From positions 20,607 through 84,606 of the forward strand of contig NZ_MZMV01000031.1 in assembly GCF_002210435.1 (NCBI RefSeq): a stretch of DNA of 64,000 nucleotides. Reading direction: 5' to 3'. The translations under genes were made by a program, and so were the position numbers. A model generated the notes under the pieces. It was not told the origin of the DNA and did not search any database. It worked only from the letters and a program-made list of their open reading frames with translations. The stretch is from Micromonospora wenchangensis (GTDB lineage: Bacteria; Actinomycetota; Actinomycetes; Mycobacteriales; Micromonosporaceae). Of the stretch, positions 1 through 8,182 are shown piece by piece (positions within the stretch are counted from its first letter, which is position 1; each line of letters opens with the position of its first letter).

Positions 1-807
1 CTCAAGCGACGGCCCGTGCCCGTAGACCGGCGCGTTGTCGAAGTACGGCCGGAACTCGCGTACCGCGTCCTGCGAGTTGCGCCGCATGAACACCTGGCCG
101 CCGAGCCCGACGATGGCCTGCTCGGGCGAGCCGTGGCCGTAGTGGGCGAAGCGCTGCCGGTAGAGGCCGACCATCCGCTGGGTGTGCTCCTTGGGCCAGA
201 AGATGTGGTTGGCGAAGAAGCCGTCACCGTAGTAGGCGGCCTGCTCGGCGATCTCGGGGCTGCGGATCGAGCCGTGCCAGACGAACGGCGGCACGCCCTC
301 GAGCGGGCGCGGGGTCGACGTGAACGACTGCAACGGGGTGCGGAACTTGCCCTGCCAGTCGACGACGTCCTCACGCCACAGCCGGTGCAGCAGCTCGTAG
401 TTCTCCACGGCCAGCCGGATGCCGTTGCGGATGTCCTGCCCGAACCACGGGTAGACCGGCCCGGTGTTGCCGCGCCCCATCATCAGGTCCACCCGGCCGT
501 CGGCCAGGTGCTGGAGCATGGCGTAGTCCTCCGCGATCTTCACCGGGTCGTTGGTGGTGATCAGCGTGGTCGAGGTGGACAGCAGCAGCCGCTCGGTGCG
601 GGCCGCGATGTGCCCCAGCATGGTGGTGGGCGAGGAGGGGACGAACGGGCGGTTGTGGTGCTCACCCGTGGCGAAGACGTCGAGACCGACCTCCTCGGCC
701 TTGAGGGCGATCGCCACCATCGCCTTGATCCGCTCGTGCTCGGTCGGCTCCCGTCCGGTGGTCGGGTCGACCGTGACATCGCCGACGGTGAAGACTCCGA
801 ACTGCAT
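1..807 (-). CDS. LLM-class flavin-dependent oxidoreductase (partial, 3' end outside window)
   Basis: The first 269 residues are visible, starting at an ATG at 807 and running off the left edge. The sequence begins MQFGVFTVGDV and contains TGEHHNRPFVPSSP and LMMGRGNTGPVYPWFG, typical of the bacterial luciferase-like (alpha/beta barrel) monooxygenase family that uses reduced FMN. This layout resembles the small monooxygenases often annotated as CE1758-type. The substrate cannot be told from sequence. A perfect inverted repeat lies 62 bp upstream, so the gene is probably under a dedicated repressor. The C-terminal end is missing only because the window ends. Confidence 0.85.
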   Translation of the reverse strand, partial: MQFGVFTVGDVTVDPTTGREPTEHERIKAMVAIALKAEEVGLDVFATGEHHNRPFVPSSPTTMLGHIAARTERLLLSTSTTLITTNDPVKIAEDYAMLQHLADGRVDLMMGRGNTGPVYPWFGQDIRNGIRLAVENYELLHRLWREDVVDWQGKFRTPLQSFTSTPRPLEGVPPFVWHGSIRSPEIAEQAAYYGDGFFANHIFWPKEHTQRMVGLYRQRFAHYGHGSPEQAIVGLGGQVFMRRNSQDAVREFRPYFDNAPVYGHGPSLE

Positions 808-868
808 GACCAGCTCCTCGCGTCTGAGATGCCGGGACCGTTCGTGGTACCCGGACGTCGCGCACAAC

Positions 869-888
869 ATAGTTGCAGCGTCAACTAT
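869..888. promoter_or_regulatory. Perfect 7-bp inverted repeat, probable repressor operator
   Basis: ATAGTTG-CAGCGT-CAACTAT is a perfect inverted repeat with a 6-bp spacer, 62 bp upstream of the flavin-dependent oxidoreductase start. AGTTG...CAACT palindromes are typical of MarR-type winged-helix regulators in actinomycetes. No marR gene is in view; it could lie outside the window. Confidence 0.6.
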
Positions 889-920
889 TCCGGCGGCGAC
901 CATCCGCGGGGTGGCCCCGG

Positions 921-1319
921 TCACCCCGCGGGCGGCCGCTCCCCCTGCGGGTGCGTACCCGGGTCGGGCTGGTCCGATGCGCCCGACCACGGACCGGCGG
1001 GGGCCGGCGGAGTGTCGCCGGCGGAACCGGTGGCCGGCGGCGCGGCATCGGGCGGGCCGCCGGTCGGCGACGGGTCGCCGGGTGGCGTGGGGTGCGACGG
1101 CGCGGCGGGCGGGCCGTACCCGGCCGGGCCGCTCGTTCCATACCCGGCCGGGCCGGACGGGGGCCGGGCCGGGACCGGAGGCGGCCCGGGTGGGGTCGGC
1201 CGGCGCCGGGCCATCTGCACCGCCACCACGACCACCGCGGCCAGCACCAGCATCGCCAGCAGCGGAATGACCACGCAGGCCAGCCGACCGACCAGCACTC
1301 CGGCGTCGTGTGAGTCCAT
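921..1319 (-). CDS. Small single-span membrane protein with proline/glycine-rich tail
   Basis: 132 residues. Start chosen at the ATG at 1319 because GGAGGT lies 6 bases upstream. Residues about 8-34 form one hydrophobic helix (IPLLAMLVLAAVVVVAV) followed by an arginine cluster (ARRRP), so the remaining ~95 residues are predicted cytoplasmic. That tail is almost all Pro, Gly, Ala and Ser, with a GYGTSGPAGYGPPA repeat, and should be disordered. No family is recognised and no function is proposed. A longer reading from 1526 is open but has no ribosome-binding site. Confidence 0.6.
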   Translation of the reverse strand: MDSHDAGVLVGRLACVVIPLLAMLVLAAVVVVAVQMARRRPTPPGPPPVPARPPSGPAGYGTSGPAGYGPPAAPSHPTPPGDPSPTGGPPDAAPPATGSAGDTPPAPAGPWSGASDQPDPGTHPQGERPPAG

Positions 1320-1496
1320 CCGGGCCACCTCCAGGGTCAAGATTGCCGCGAATGCTAACCAATTTCGCCAGGACCGGGCGTCCCCCTTTCTGCGACGACG
1401 GAAGAACTGCGGCACGCCGTCAGCGGGTCGGCGACGCACGGCGATGTCCGCCGGGCTCGTAGGATGAGCACGGTCCGGCGTTCTGGGAGGGTGGAA

Positions 1497-1709
1497 ATGG
1501 TGAGAACGTTCACGGCCGCTGTCCATCAGGAAGACGACTGGTATGTCGCCCGCTGCCTGGAACTGGACGTGGCGAGCCAGGGCGAGTCGGTCGACGAGGC
1601 ACTGGTCAATCTACGGGAGGCCGTCGAGGCGTACCTTGAGGAGGTCGCGCAGCCCACCATCGAGGCGACCCCTCTGGTCACCTCCTTCCAGGTCGGCAAA
1701 GCCGCGTGA
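1497..1709 (+). CDS. hicB: HicB-family antitoxin
   Basis: 70 residues. Start ATG 1497 is preceded by GGGAGGG. The pattern (FTAAVHQEDDWYVARCLELDVASQG, then ESVDEALVNLREAVEAYLEE) is the HicB RNase-H-like antitoxin fold that binds and neutralises HicA. It overlaps the next gene by four bases (GTGA), so the two are translationally coupled. No separate C-terminal DNA-binding domain is visible, so autoregulation, if any, must use this short domain or the complex. Confidence 0.85.
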   Translation: MVRTFTAAVHQEDDWYVARCLELDVASQGESVDEALVNLREAVEAYLEEVAQPTIEATPLVTSFQVGKAA

Positions 1710-1930
1710 GTCCGGCGCTGGCCGATCTGCCGCTCCGCAAGGTCATCGCCGGACTCGCAAAGGCCGGGTTCGATCACGTCCGAACTCGGGGCAGCCACGC
1801 CGTGTACCGCGACTCCGCAGGAAACGTGGTGGTGGTTCCGAACCACAGCACGATCAAGCGGGGCACCCTCGCGTCCATCCTCCGTCAGGCGGGATTGACG
1901 GCAGCGGAGTTCGAGCAGGTGATCAACTAG
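1706..1930 (+). CDS. hicA: HicA-family mRNA interferase toxin
   Basis: 74 residues starting at GTG 1706 inside the hicB stop. It is a small double-stranded RNA-binding-fold protein with the family core KAGFDHVRTRGSHAVYRD (His of the G-S-H motif is the expected catalytic residue) and VPNHSTIKRGTLASILRQAG. HicA cleaves mRNA in the absence of HicB. All family residues appear intact, so the toxin is probably active. The antitoxin gene comes first, the reverse of E. coli hicAB. Confidence 0.88.
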   Translation: MSPALADLPLRKVIAGLAKAGFDHVRTRGSHAVYRDSAGNVVVVPNHSTIKRGTLASILRQAGLTAAEFEQVIN

Positions 1931-2011
1931 CCCTCCGCCCGGACTCGGGCGAGGTTCGCCAGGACCGGCATCCCCCTCCCCTCGCTGGGATTTCCCGCCC
2001 GGATCTGCCGG

Positions 2012-2674
2012 TCAGGTGCGGCGTCGGGGCACGTGCCGGCGGTAGGGGCTGACCGTCGGGTCGCCGGTGACCCAGAACCGCCAGGGCACGTCGTGGGCGG
2101 CGGCCACCCCGACCCGGGGGCCAGCGGAGACCTCCGTGCCGGCGACCGCGCGGGTCGGCGGGCTCAGCAGCAGGGGGCCGCTCCCGTCGAGCACGCAGGT
2201 GCCGTTCGCCGCCGCGGTGACGCCGAGCGCGACGGCCAGCCGGGCCGGCCCCCGGGCCAGGTCGCGGTCGGCGACGTCGCCCCGGCGGGCGCGGGCGGCC
2301 GGCAGCCCGTCGACCACCTCACCGGCGCGCAGCAGGACGGCCGCCGCCTCACCGTCGCGGCCGCAGACGATGTTGAGACACCAGTGCATGCCGAACACGA
2401 AGTACGTGTAAGCATGCCCGGCCGGGCCGAACATCACCCTGGTCCGGGGGGTGGGCCCCCGGTGGGCGTGCGACGCCGGGTCCTCGCCGGTGCCCGCGTA
2501 CGCCTCTACCTCGGTCAGCCTGATCCGGACGCCGCCGGCGGCCAGTTCCCAGCCGAGCAGGGTGCGTGCCGTCTCGGCGACCTCGGCGGCGGGGGCGTGC
2601 AGCCACGGGTAGTCCACCGGTCCAGGTAACGCCACCCGGCGAAGATGGGCAAACCGACGGGAGCGCTTGAACAT
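2012..2674 (-). CDS. 3-methyladenine DNA glycosylase (AAG/MPG family)
   Basis: 220 residues from the ATG at 2674. It excises alkylated purines in base-excision repair. Family landmarks are RIRLTEVEAYAG with the catalytic Glu in TEVEAY, DPASHAHRGPTPRTRVMFG, AYTYFVFGMHWCLNIV and LARGPARLAVALG. Start is uncertain: no good ribosome-binding site; GTG 2635 also fits the family length. The gene carries a TTA leucine codon (2627-2629) near its 5' end, rare in such GC-rich DNA. It is divergent from the HTH gene over only 39 bp, which contain a short GTTG-A-CAAC palindrome. Confidence 0.85.
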   Translation of the reverse strand: MFKRSRRFAHLRRVALPGPVDYPWLHAPAAEVAETARTLLGWELAAGGVRIRLTEVEAYAGTGEDPASHAHRGPTPRTRVMFGPAGHAYTYFVFGMHWCLNIVCGRDGEAAAVLLRAGEVVDGLPAARARRGDVADRDLARGPARLAVALGVTAAANGTCVLDGSGPLLLSPPTRAVAGTEVSAGPRVGVAAAHDVPWRFWVTGDPTVSPYRRHVPRRRT

Positions 2675-2713
2675 CTCGTTGACAACGTTTCGTTCATGGG
2701 TTGGGATGGGGTG

Positions 2714-3121
2714 ATGAGTGACGCCTTCACCGCACCCGATGCGAGCCGCGCCCGGGCCGAACGGACCTACGCCGCACTGCACCGGCTCAGCGAGCGGCAC
2801 GCCGACACCGACGCCCGACGCCGCCGGCACACCAACCCGCACCTCGCCGACCCGTGGGAAGCGGTGTGCGTGGTCACCGCGCTCGCCGCCGGCGGGATCG
2901 TGCCGGACACCGACGAGGAATCCGTCGACGGGGCCGACCTGATGGCCGCGCTGACCCTGCTGCCGCACCTGCGGGCCGAACTCGACGTGCTGGAGGCGGG
3001 CCTGCTGGCGACGGCACGGGCCCGGGGACTGACCTGGCAGGCGATCGGCCACGGCCTCGGCCTGGGCAGCGCGCAGGCCGCCCGGCAGCGCTACGAACGC
3101 CTGGCCACCCGCACCGCCTGA
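2714..3121 (+). CDS. Small helix-turn-helix protein
   Basis: 135 residues; start ATG 2714 (MSDAFTAPD), the upstream reading having no better initiation site. The C-terminal end contains a likely helix-turn-helix: RGLTWQAIGHGLGLGSAQAA followed by RQRYERL, the pattern of small actinomycete DNA-binding proteins that read TWxxIGxxLG...AxxRY. The N-terminal half is helical and acidic. Target unknown. Divergent from the DNA glycosylase gene. Confidence 0.7.
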   Translation: MSDAFTAPDASRARAERTYAALHRLSERHADTDARRRRHTNPHLADPWEAVCVVTALAAGGIVPDTDEESVDGADLMAALTLLPHLRAELDVLEAGLLATARARGLTWQAIGHGLGLGSAQAARQRYERLATRTA

Positions 3122-3508
3122 CACCCGCCACGACGACGCCCACCGACCCACTACTCAACGTGGTTCGCCGGCTGCCGCCAGTTCTCCCCCTGCGACGCTT
3201 TGCTCTGCTGACCTCGACGCGACAGACACTCGGAGTCACGGCTACTGTTCCGAGCTGCCGCCTCAGCTCGAGCGACATCCGCAGGTCAAGCGGGTGGCGT
3301 GGAAAGGGCAGCAGAGCAAAGGACACGAAGGGATGTGGGTGTCCGAGGAGAAGAGGTCACTCACCGTGGCTACGGAGCCCTGATCACCTACCGTGATCGC
3401 CTTCCCTCCGCCACCGGCGACGCGGCGACAACGGCCAGGTCGGTCGACCGGCCGGAGGGGGCCGGTTCGGGGAGACTGGGCCGACCACCACCGCACCGGG
3501 AGGACACC
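3122..3508. other. 387-bp non-coding stretch with inverted-repeat element
   Basis: No convincing gene. The segment holds the inverted-repeat element at 3198-3321 and a short open frame ending at the TGA at 3392 whose translation (WKGQQSKGHEGMWVSEEKRS) resembles nothing recognised. The last bases carry GGGAGG, the ribosome-binding site of the next gene. Confidence 0.5.
3198..3321. repeat. 124-bp element bounded by 13-bp perfect inverted repeats
   Basis: CTTTGCTCTGCTG at 3198-3210 is the exact reverse complement of CAGCAGAGCAAAG at 3309-3321, extending inward to 17 pairs with one mismatch. Inside are two mutually exclusive hairpins, CTCGGA...TCCGAG and GAGCTG...CAGCTC. It could be a MITE-like remnant or a structured RNA; no target-site duplication was identified. 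Confidence 0.55.
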
Positions 3509-3859
3509 ATGACCCGCGAGGAGATGTTGGCGTACTGCCTCGGCAAGCCGGGGGCCTGGCTGGATCGGCCCTGGGAGGGCGACGAGGTGGTGAAGGTGGG
3601 CAGCCGGATCTTCGCGTTCCTCGGCGCACCCGACGGCACCGCCCGGGTCGGGGTGAAGTGCGGCCCGAGCCGCGAGGTCGCCGACGAGTGGCTGCACCGG
3701 TTCCCCGACGACGCCCGACCGATGCCGTACGTCGGCCGCTCCGGCTGGAACGCGCTCGACCTGGGTGGCGCCATCCCCGACGACGAACTGGTCGAGGCGG
3801 TCGACGGCTCGTACGAGGCGGTGGTGGCGAAGCTGCCCCGCCGCGAACGCCCCGCGTGA
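3509..3859 (+). CDS. MmcQ/YjbR family protein
   Basis: 116 residues; start ATG 3509 with GGGAGG upstream. MTREEMLAYCLGKPGAW, GDEVVKVGSRIFAFLG and GRSGWNALDLGGAIPDDELVEAVDGSYEAVVAKLP are characteristic of the YjbR (CyaY-like fold) family, small proteins often called DNA-binding although the activity is poorly defined. Full length for the family. Convergent with argH. Confidence 0.85.
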   Translation: MTREEMLAYCLGKPGAWLDRPWEGDEVVKVGSRIFAFLGAPDGTARVGVKCGPSREVADEWLHRFPDDARPMPYVGRSGWNALDLGGAIPDDELVEAVDGSYEAVVAKLPRRERPA

Positions 3860-3994
3860 CTGCGGCGCGGCGGCCCACCCGCCCCGCCTGACCGGCGACC
3901 AGCCGCGCGGCCGGTCGCGACGCGGACCGGCCGGACCGCGCCCGGTCGCCCGCGCCCCGGACCACGGGACGACGGACGACCGGCACGGGTCGGC

Positions 3995-5473
3995 TCAGCG
4001 GGGGACGACCACCTCTGCGGCCCACTCCCGCCAGCCGGTGAGCTGGTCGGACGCGGCGGCGAGCTGGTCGGCGACCGGGCCGGGGCCGGTGGAGCCGGGG
4101 GTGATCCGGGCGGCCAACGCCGACCGGACCGACAGCACGTCACGCACCGACGGGTCGAGGTGTTCGCTGACCGCCGCCAGGTCGGCGTCGGAGACCTCGT
4201 CGAGGGCGCAGTCCCGGGCGACGCAGAGCGCCACCAGCTTGCCGGTGATCTCGTGCGCGTCACGGAACGGCACGTTGCGCCGCACCAGCCAGTCGGCGAC
4301 CTCGGTGGCCAGCGAGAAGCCCACCGGCGCGGCGGCGACCAGGCGGTCCACCCGGACGGTCATCGTGGAGATCATCCCGGCCAGCGCCGGCAGCAGCAGC
4401 TCCAGGGTGTCGACCGCGTCGAACGCGGGCTCCTTGTCCTCCTGCATGTCCCGGTCGTAGGTCATCGGCAGGCCCTTGAGCATCGTCAGCACGCTCATCA
4501 GCCCGCCGACCAGCCGGCCGGACTTGCCCCGGGCCAGCTCGGCGATGTCCGCGTTCTTCTTCTGCGGCATGATCGACGACCCGGTGGCGAACGCGTCGTC
4601 CAGCTCCACCCAGCCGAACTCGTGCGACGTCCAGAGCACCACCTCCTCGCCGAGGCGGGACAGGTGCACCCCGACCAGCGCGGTGACGAAGAGGAACTCG
4701 GCGACGAAGTCCCGGTCGGCGACCGCGTCCATCGAGTTGGCGAACGACGTCCGGAAGCCCAGCTCCTTGGAGACCGCCACCGGGTCCAACGGCAGGCCCG
4801 AGCCGGCCAGCGCGCCCGCCCCGAGCGGGCTGACCGCCGTCCGGTGGTCCCAGTCGCGCAGCCGCTCCAGGTCGCGCAGCAGCGGCTGGACGTGGGCCAG
4901 CAGCCAGTGCCCGAAGGTGACCGGCTGGGCGTGCTGGAGGTGGGTCATCCCCGGCGCCGCCGTGTCGACGTGCCGTTCCGCCTGCTCCACCAGGGCCTCG
5001 GCCAGCTCGACCAGCCGGGCGGCCACCCCCCGGGCGTGGTCGCGCAGGTAGAGCCGCAGGTCGGTGGCGACCTGGTCGTTGCGGGACCGGCCGGCGCGCA
5101 GCTTGCCACCGAGGCTGCCCAGCCGCTCCAGCAGACCCCGCTCCAACGCGGTGTGCACGTCCTCGTCGTCGATCGTCGGGCGGAACTGCCCGGACGCGCA
5201 GGCCGCCTCCAGGTCGTCCAGCGCGGCCAGGATCCTCCCCAGCTCGTCGGGGTCGAGCAGTCCCGCGCCGGCCAGCACCCGGGCGTGCGCCCGGGAACCC
5301 GCGATGTCGTACGGGGCGAGACGCCAGTCGAACTGGACGCTCACCGACAGCCGCGCCAGGGCCTCGGCGGGGCCACCGGCGAACCGGCCACCCCACAGGC
5401 TCGTCCGGTTCGTCGCGGCGCTGTTCTCGGTCAGGCTCTTGTCGTCCACGCCGCTCATTCTGGCAGTGCTCAC
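3995..5473 (-). CDS. argH: Argininosuccinate lyase
   Basis: 492 residues. It splits argininosuccinate into arginine and fumarate, the last step of arginine synthesis. The fumarase/lyase signature GSSIMPQKKN is intact, as are WGGRFAGGP near the N-terminus, AGRSRNDQVATDLRLY and TFGHWLLAHVQP. Start chosen at GTG 5473, preceded by GGAGCGAAAG; ATG 5458 is an alternative five codons in. It is the last gene of the arg operon, 74 bp after argR. Confidence 0.95.
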   Translation of the reverse strand: MSTARMSGVDDKSLTENSAATNRTSLWGGRFAGGPAEALARLSVSVQFDWRLAPYDIAGSRAHARVLAGAGLLDPDELGRILAALDDLEAACASGQFRPTIDDEDVHTALERGLLERLGSLGGKLRAGRSRNDQVATDLRLYLRDHARGVAARLVELAEALVEQAERHVDTAAPGMTHLQHAQPVTFGHWLLAHVQPLLRDLERLRDWDHRTAVSPLGAGALAGSGLPLDPVAVSKELGFRTSFANSMDAVADRDFVAEFLFVTALVGVHLSRLGEEVVLWTSHEFGWVELDDAFATGSSIMPQKKNADIAELARGKSGRLVGGLMSVLTMLKGLPMTYDRDMQEDKEPAFDAVDTLELLLPALAGMISTMTVRVDRLVAAAPVGFSLATEVADWLVRRNVPFRDAHEITGKLVALCVARDCALDEVSDADLAAVSEHLDPSVRDVLSVRSALAARITPGSTGPGPVADQLAAASDQLTGWREWAAEVVVPR

Positions 5474-5547
5474 CTTTCGCTCCCCGACGGTGGGGTACGC
5501 CCCCGCTGCCGGTCCGTCCGTCGTCCGTGAACCCGCGACCCGGTCGG

Positions 5548-6057
5548 TCACGGGGTGTTCGTCTCGCCGCCGTCGTCGCGGCGGGCCCACCCGGCGAGCT
5601 TCTCACCGAGCGCGGCCCCGCCGTCGGCCTCGCGGGCCACCACCAGGATGGTGTCGTCACCGGCGATGGTGCCGACCACCTCGGTCAGGCCCGCCCGGTC
5701 CACCGCGCTGGCCAGGTAGTGGGCCGCGCCCGGCGGGGTACGCAGCACCGCGATGTTGCCGCTGGAGTCGACCCCGTTGAGCAGTTCCCGCAGCAACCGG
5801 ATCAGCCGGGCGGGGGCCGCCTCGGCGTCGCGCAGCGGCCGGTGGCCGTCCTCGGGGATCAGGTAACCGGCCCGCCCGTCGCCGCCCCGGGCCTTCACCG
5901 CACCCAACTCCTCCAGGTCCCGGGAGAGGGTGGCCTGGGTGACCTGCACCCCGTCGGCGGCCAGCAGGTCGGCCAGCTCGGTCTGGGAACGGATCGCCCT
6001 GGCCCGGATCAACTCGACGATGCGGGCGTGCCGGGCGGCGCGGGTCGGGGCGGTCAT
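5548..6057 (-). CDS. argR: Arginine repressor
   Basis: 169 residues. N-terminal winged helix (RHARIVELIRARAIRSQTELADLLAADG, then TQATLSRDLEELG) and C-terminal hexamerisation/arginine-binding domain ending in VGTIAGDDTILVVARE, with the GDDT arginine-contact motif. It binds ARG boxes when loaded with arginine. ATG 6057 overlaps the argF stop (ATGA), so repressor output is coupled to the operon it controls; likely sites are at 11403-11482. Confidence 0.95.
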   Translation of the reverse strand: MTAPTRAARHARIVELIRARAIRSQTELADLLAADGVQVTQATLSRDLEELGAVKARGGDGRAGYLIPEDGHRPLRDAEAAPARLIRLLRELLNGVDSSGNIAVLRTPPGAAHYLASAVDRAGLTEVVGTIAGDDTILVVAREADGGAALGEKLAGWARRDDGGETNTP

Positions 6058-6983
6058 GATGAGGAGGCCTCCAGGAGAAAGGTCAGCAGCGCCTTCTGGG
6101 CGTGCAGCCGATTCTCCGCCTGGTCGAAGACCACGCTGTGCGGGCCGTCGAGCACCTCGCTGGTGATCTCCTCGTCCCGGTGCGCGGGCAGGCAGTGCAG
6201 CACCTTCACGTCCGACCGGGCATGCCCGAGCAACGCCGTGTTCACCTGGTACGGCAGGAACGGGGTGATCCGGTCCAGCCCGTCGTCCTCCTGCCCCATC
6301 GAGGTCCAGGTGTCGGTGGCGACCACGTCGGCGTCCCGGACCGCCTCTACCGGGTCGACCAGCGCCCGCACCGACCCGCCGGTGCCGGCGGCGATCTTCT
6401 CGGCCCGGCCCAGCACCCCCGGATCGGGCTGGAACCCGGCCGGCCCAGCGACCCGCACGTGCATCCCGGCCGTCGCCCCGGCCAGCAGGTACGAGTGGGC
6501 CAGGTTGTTCGCCGCGTCCCCCACGTACGCCAGGGTCCGCCCGGCGGTGCCGCCGCAGTGCTCGCGGACGGTGAGCAGGTCGGCGAGGAGCTGACACGGG
6601 TGGTAGCCGTCGGTCAGCGCGTTGACCACCGGCACGGTGGCGTGCGCGGCCACCTCGGCGATCCGGTCGTCGCCGTGGGTACGCAGCACGATGGCGGCGA
6701 CGTAGCGGGACAGCACCCGGCCGGCGTCGGCCAGCGTCTCGCCCCGGCCGAAGTGGGTGACCTGGGTGTCCACCACCAGCGGATGACCGCCGAGCTCGGC
6801 GATGCCGGCGTCGAAGGAGATCCGGGTCCGCAGGCTCTGCTTGTCGAACAGCACCGCCACCGAACGTGGCCCGGCCAGCGGGGTGAACCCGAACCGGTCG
6901 GCCTTCATCCGGGCGGCCAGGTCGAGCACGGCCGACTGTTCGGCCGGGGTGAGGTCGTCGTCGGCCAGCAGGTGCCGGATCAT
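6054..6983 (-). CDS. argF: Ornithine carbamoyltransferase
   Basis: 309 residues. It joins carbamoyl phosphate and ornithine to citrulline. The carbamoyl-phosphate motif reads SLRTRISFD (S-x-R-T-R core), the ornithine side shows DGYHPCQLLAD and the active-site cysteine HCLPAHRDEEI. Overlaps argD and argR by four bases each, as in a tightly coupled operon. Carbamoyl phosphate comes from carAB at 54-55 kb. Confidence 0.95.
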   Translation of the reverse strand: MIRHLLADDDLTPAEQSAVLDLAARMKADRFGFTPLAGPRSVAVLFDKQSLRTRISFDAGIAELGGHPLVVDTQVTHFGRGETLADAGRVLSRYVAAIVLRTHGDDRIAEVAAHATVPVVNALTDGYHPCQLLADLLTVREHCGGTAGRTLAYVGDAANNLAHSYLLAGATAGMHVRVAGPAGFQPDPGVLGRAEKIAAGTGGSVRALVDPVEAVRDADVVATDTWTSMGQEDDGLDRITPFLPYQVNTALLGHARSDVKVLHCLPAHRDEEITSEVLDGPHSVVFDQAENRLHAQKALLTFLLEASSS

Positions 6984-8182
6984 GTGCGGGTCTCCGTCGG
7001 GGTCGGGGTGGAGTCGGGGGTGGCGGCGTCGAGGGCGGCGGGGAGGGCGGCCAGGAACGCGTCGACCTGCTCGGCGGTGAGGACCAGCGGCGGGGCGAGC
7101 CGGATCACCCCCGGCTGGACCGGGTTGACCAGGAACCCCGCCGTGCGCAGCGCCTCGGCCACCGGGCCGGCGACCGGCGCGGCGAGCACGATGCCGAGCA
7201 GCAGCCCGGCCCCGCGTACCTCGGCCACGAGCGGGTGGCCCAGCGCCTCGATGCCCCGGCGCAGCCGCTCACCGGTGCGCTTGACGTGGTCGAGCAGCCC
7301 CTCGCTGGCAATCGTGGAGACCACCGCGAGGGCGGCGGCGCAGCTCACCGGGTTGCCGCCGAAGGTGGTGCCGTGCGAACCGGCGCGCAGCAGCTCGGCG
7401 GCCCGGCCGAACGCCAGGCAGGCGCCGATCGGCAACCCGCCGCCGAGCCCCTTGGCCAGGGTGACGACGTCCGGTTCGACCCCCTCGGCCTGGTGGGCGA
7501 ACCAGTACCCGGTACGCCCGATCCCGGTCTGCACCTCGTCGAGGACCAGCAGGGCCCCGTGCCGGGTGGTGATCCGCCGTGCCTCGGCCAGGTAGCCGGG
7601 CGGCGGGACGACCACCCCGTTCTCGCCCTGCACCGGCTCCAGGATCACCATCGCCGTCGCGTCGGTGACGGCCGCCGCCAGCGCCGCCACGTCGCCGTAC
7701 GGGACGTGGTCGACGTCGCCGGGCAGGGGGCGGAACGGGTCGGCCTTCGCCGGCTGGCCGGTCAACGCGAGCGCCCCCATGGTGCGGCCGTGGAAACCGC
7801 CGACGGTGGCGACGACGTGCGACCGGCCGGTGAGCCGGGACAGTTTGAACGCGGCCTCGTTGACCTCCGCGCCGGAGTTGGCGAAGAACACCCGGCCCGG
7901 CCGGCCGGCCAGCGCCAGCAGCAGTTCCGCCAGCGCCACCGGGGGTTCGGCGACGAACAGGTTGGAGACGTGGCCGAGGGTGGCGACCTGTTTGGAGACG
8001 GCGGCCACCACGGCGGGATGGGCGTGCCCGAGGGAGTTGACCGCGATGCCGCCGAGCAGGTCGACGTACTCCCGGCCGGCCTCGTCGACGACGACCGCGC
8101 CCGAACCGGAGGCCAGCGCCAGCGGCGGGGTGCCGTAGTTGTCCATCATGGACTGCCGCCAGCGTTCCACCAGCGTGCTCAT
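6980..8182 (-). CDS. argD: Acetylornithine aminotransferase
   Basis: 400 residues, class III PLP aminotransferase converting N-acetylglutamate semialdehyde and glutamate to N-acetylornithine. PLP-phosphate and Asp motifs (LLVLDEVQTGIGRTG) and the Schiff-base lysine (TLAKGLGGGLPIGA) are present, with ANSGAEVNEAAFKLSR near residue 105. ATG 8182 overlaps the argB stop. Confidence 0.94.
   Translation of the reverse strand: MSTLVERWRQSMMDNYGTPPLALASGSGAVVVDEAGREYVDLLGGIAVNSLGHAHPAVVAAVSKQVATLGHVSNLFVAEPPVALAELLLALAGRPGRVFFANSGAEVNEAAFKLSRLTGRSHVVATVGGFHGRTMGALALTGQPAKADPFRPLPGDVDHVPYGDVAALAAAVTDATAMVILEPVQGENGVVVPPPGYLAEARRITTRHGALLVLDEVQTGIGRTGYWFAHQAEGVEPDVVTLAKGLGGGLPIGACLAFGRAAELLRAGSHGTTFGGNPVSCAAALAVVSTIASEGLLDHVKRTGERLRRGIEALGHPLVAEVRGAGLLLGIVLAAPVAGPVAEALRTAGFLVNPVQPGVIRLAPPLVLTAEQVDAFLAALPAALDAATPDSTPTPTETRT

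Noticed and set aside
16..1467. A 483-codon plus-strand frame at the left edge
   Set aside because: Antisense to the flavin monooxygenase and the small membrane-protein gene; both minus-strand genes have recognisable features and ribosome-binding or operator sites.
4160..7595. Long plus-strand frames across argH-argR-argF-argD
   Set aside because: Shadows of the arg genes, whose motifs are clear on the minus strand.
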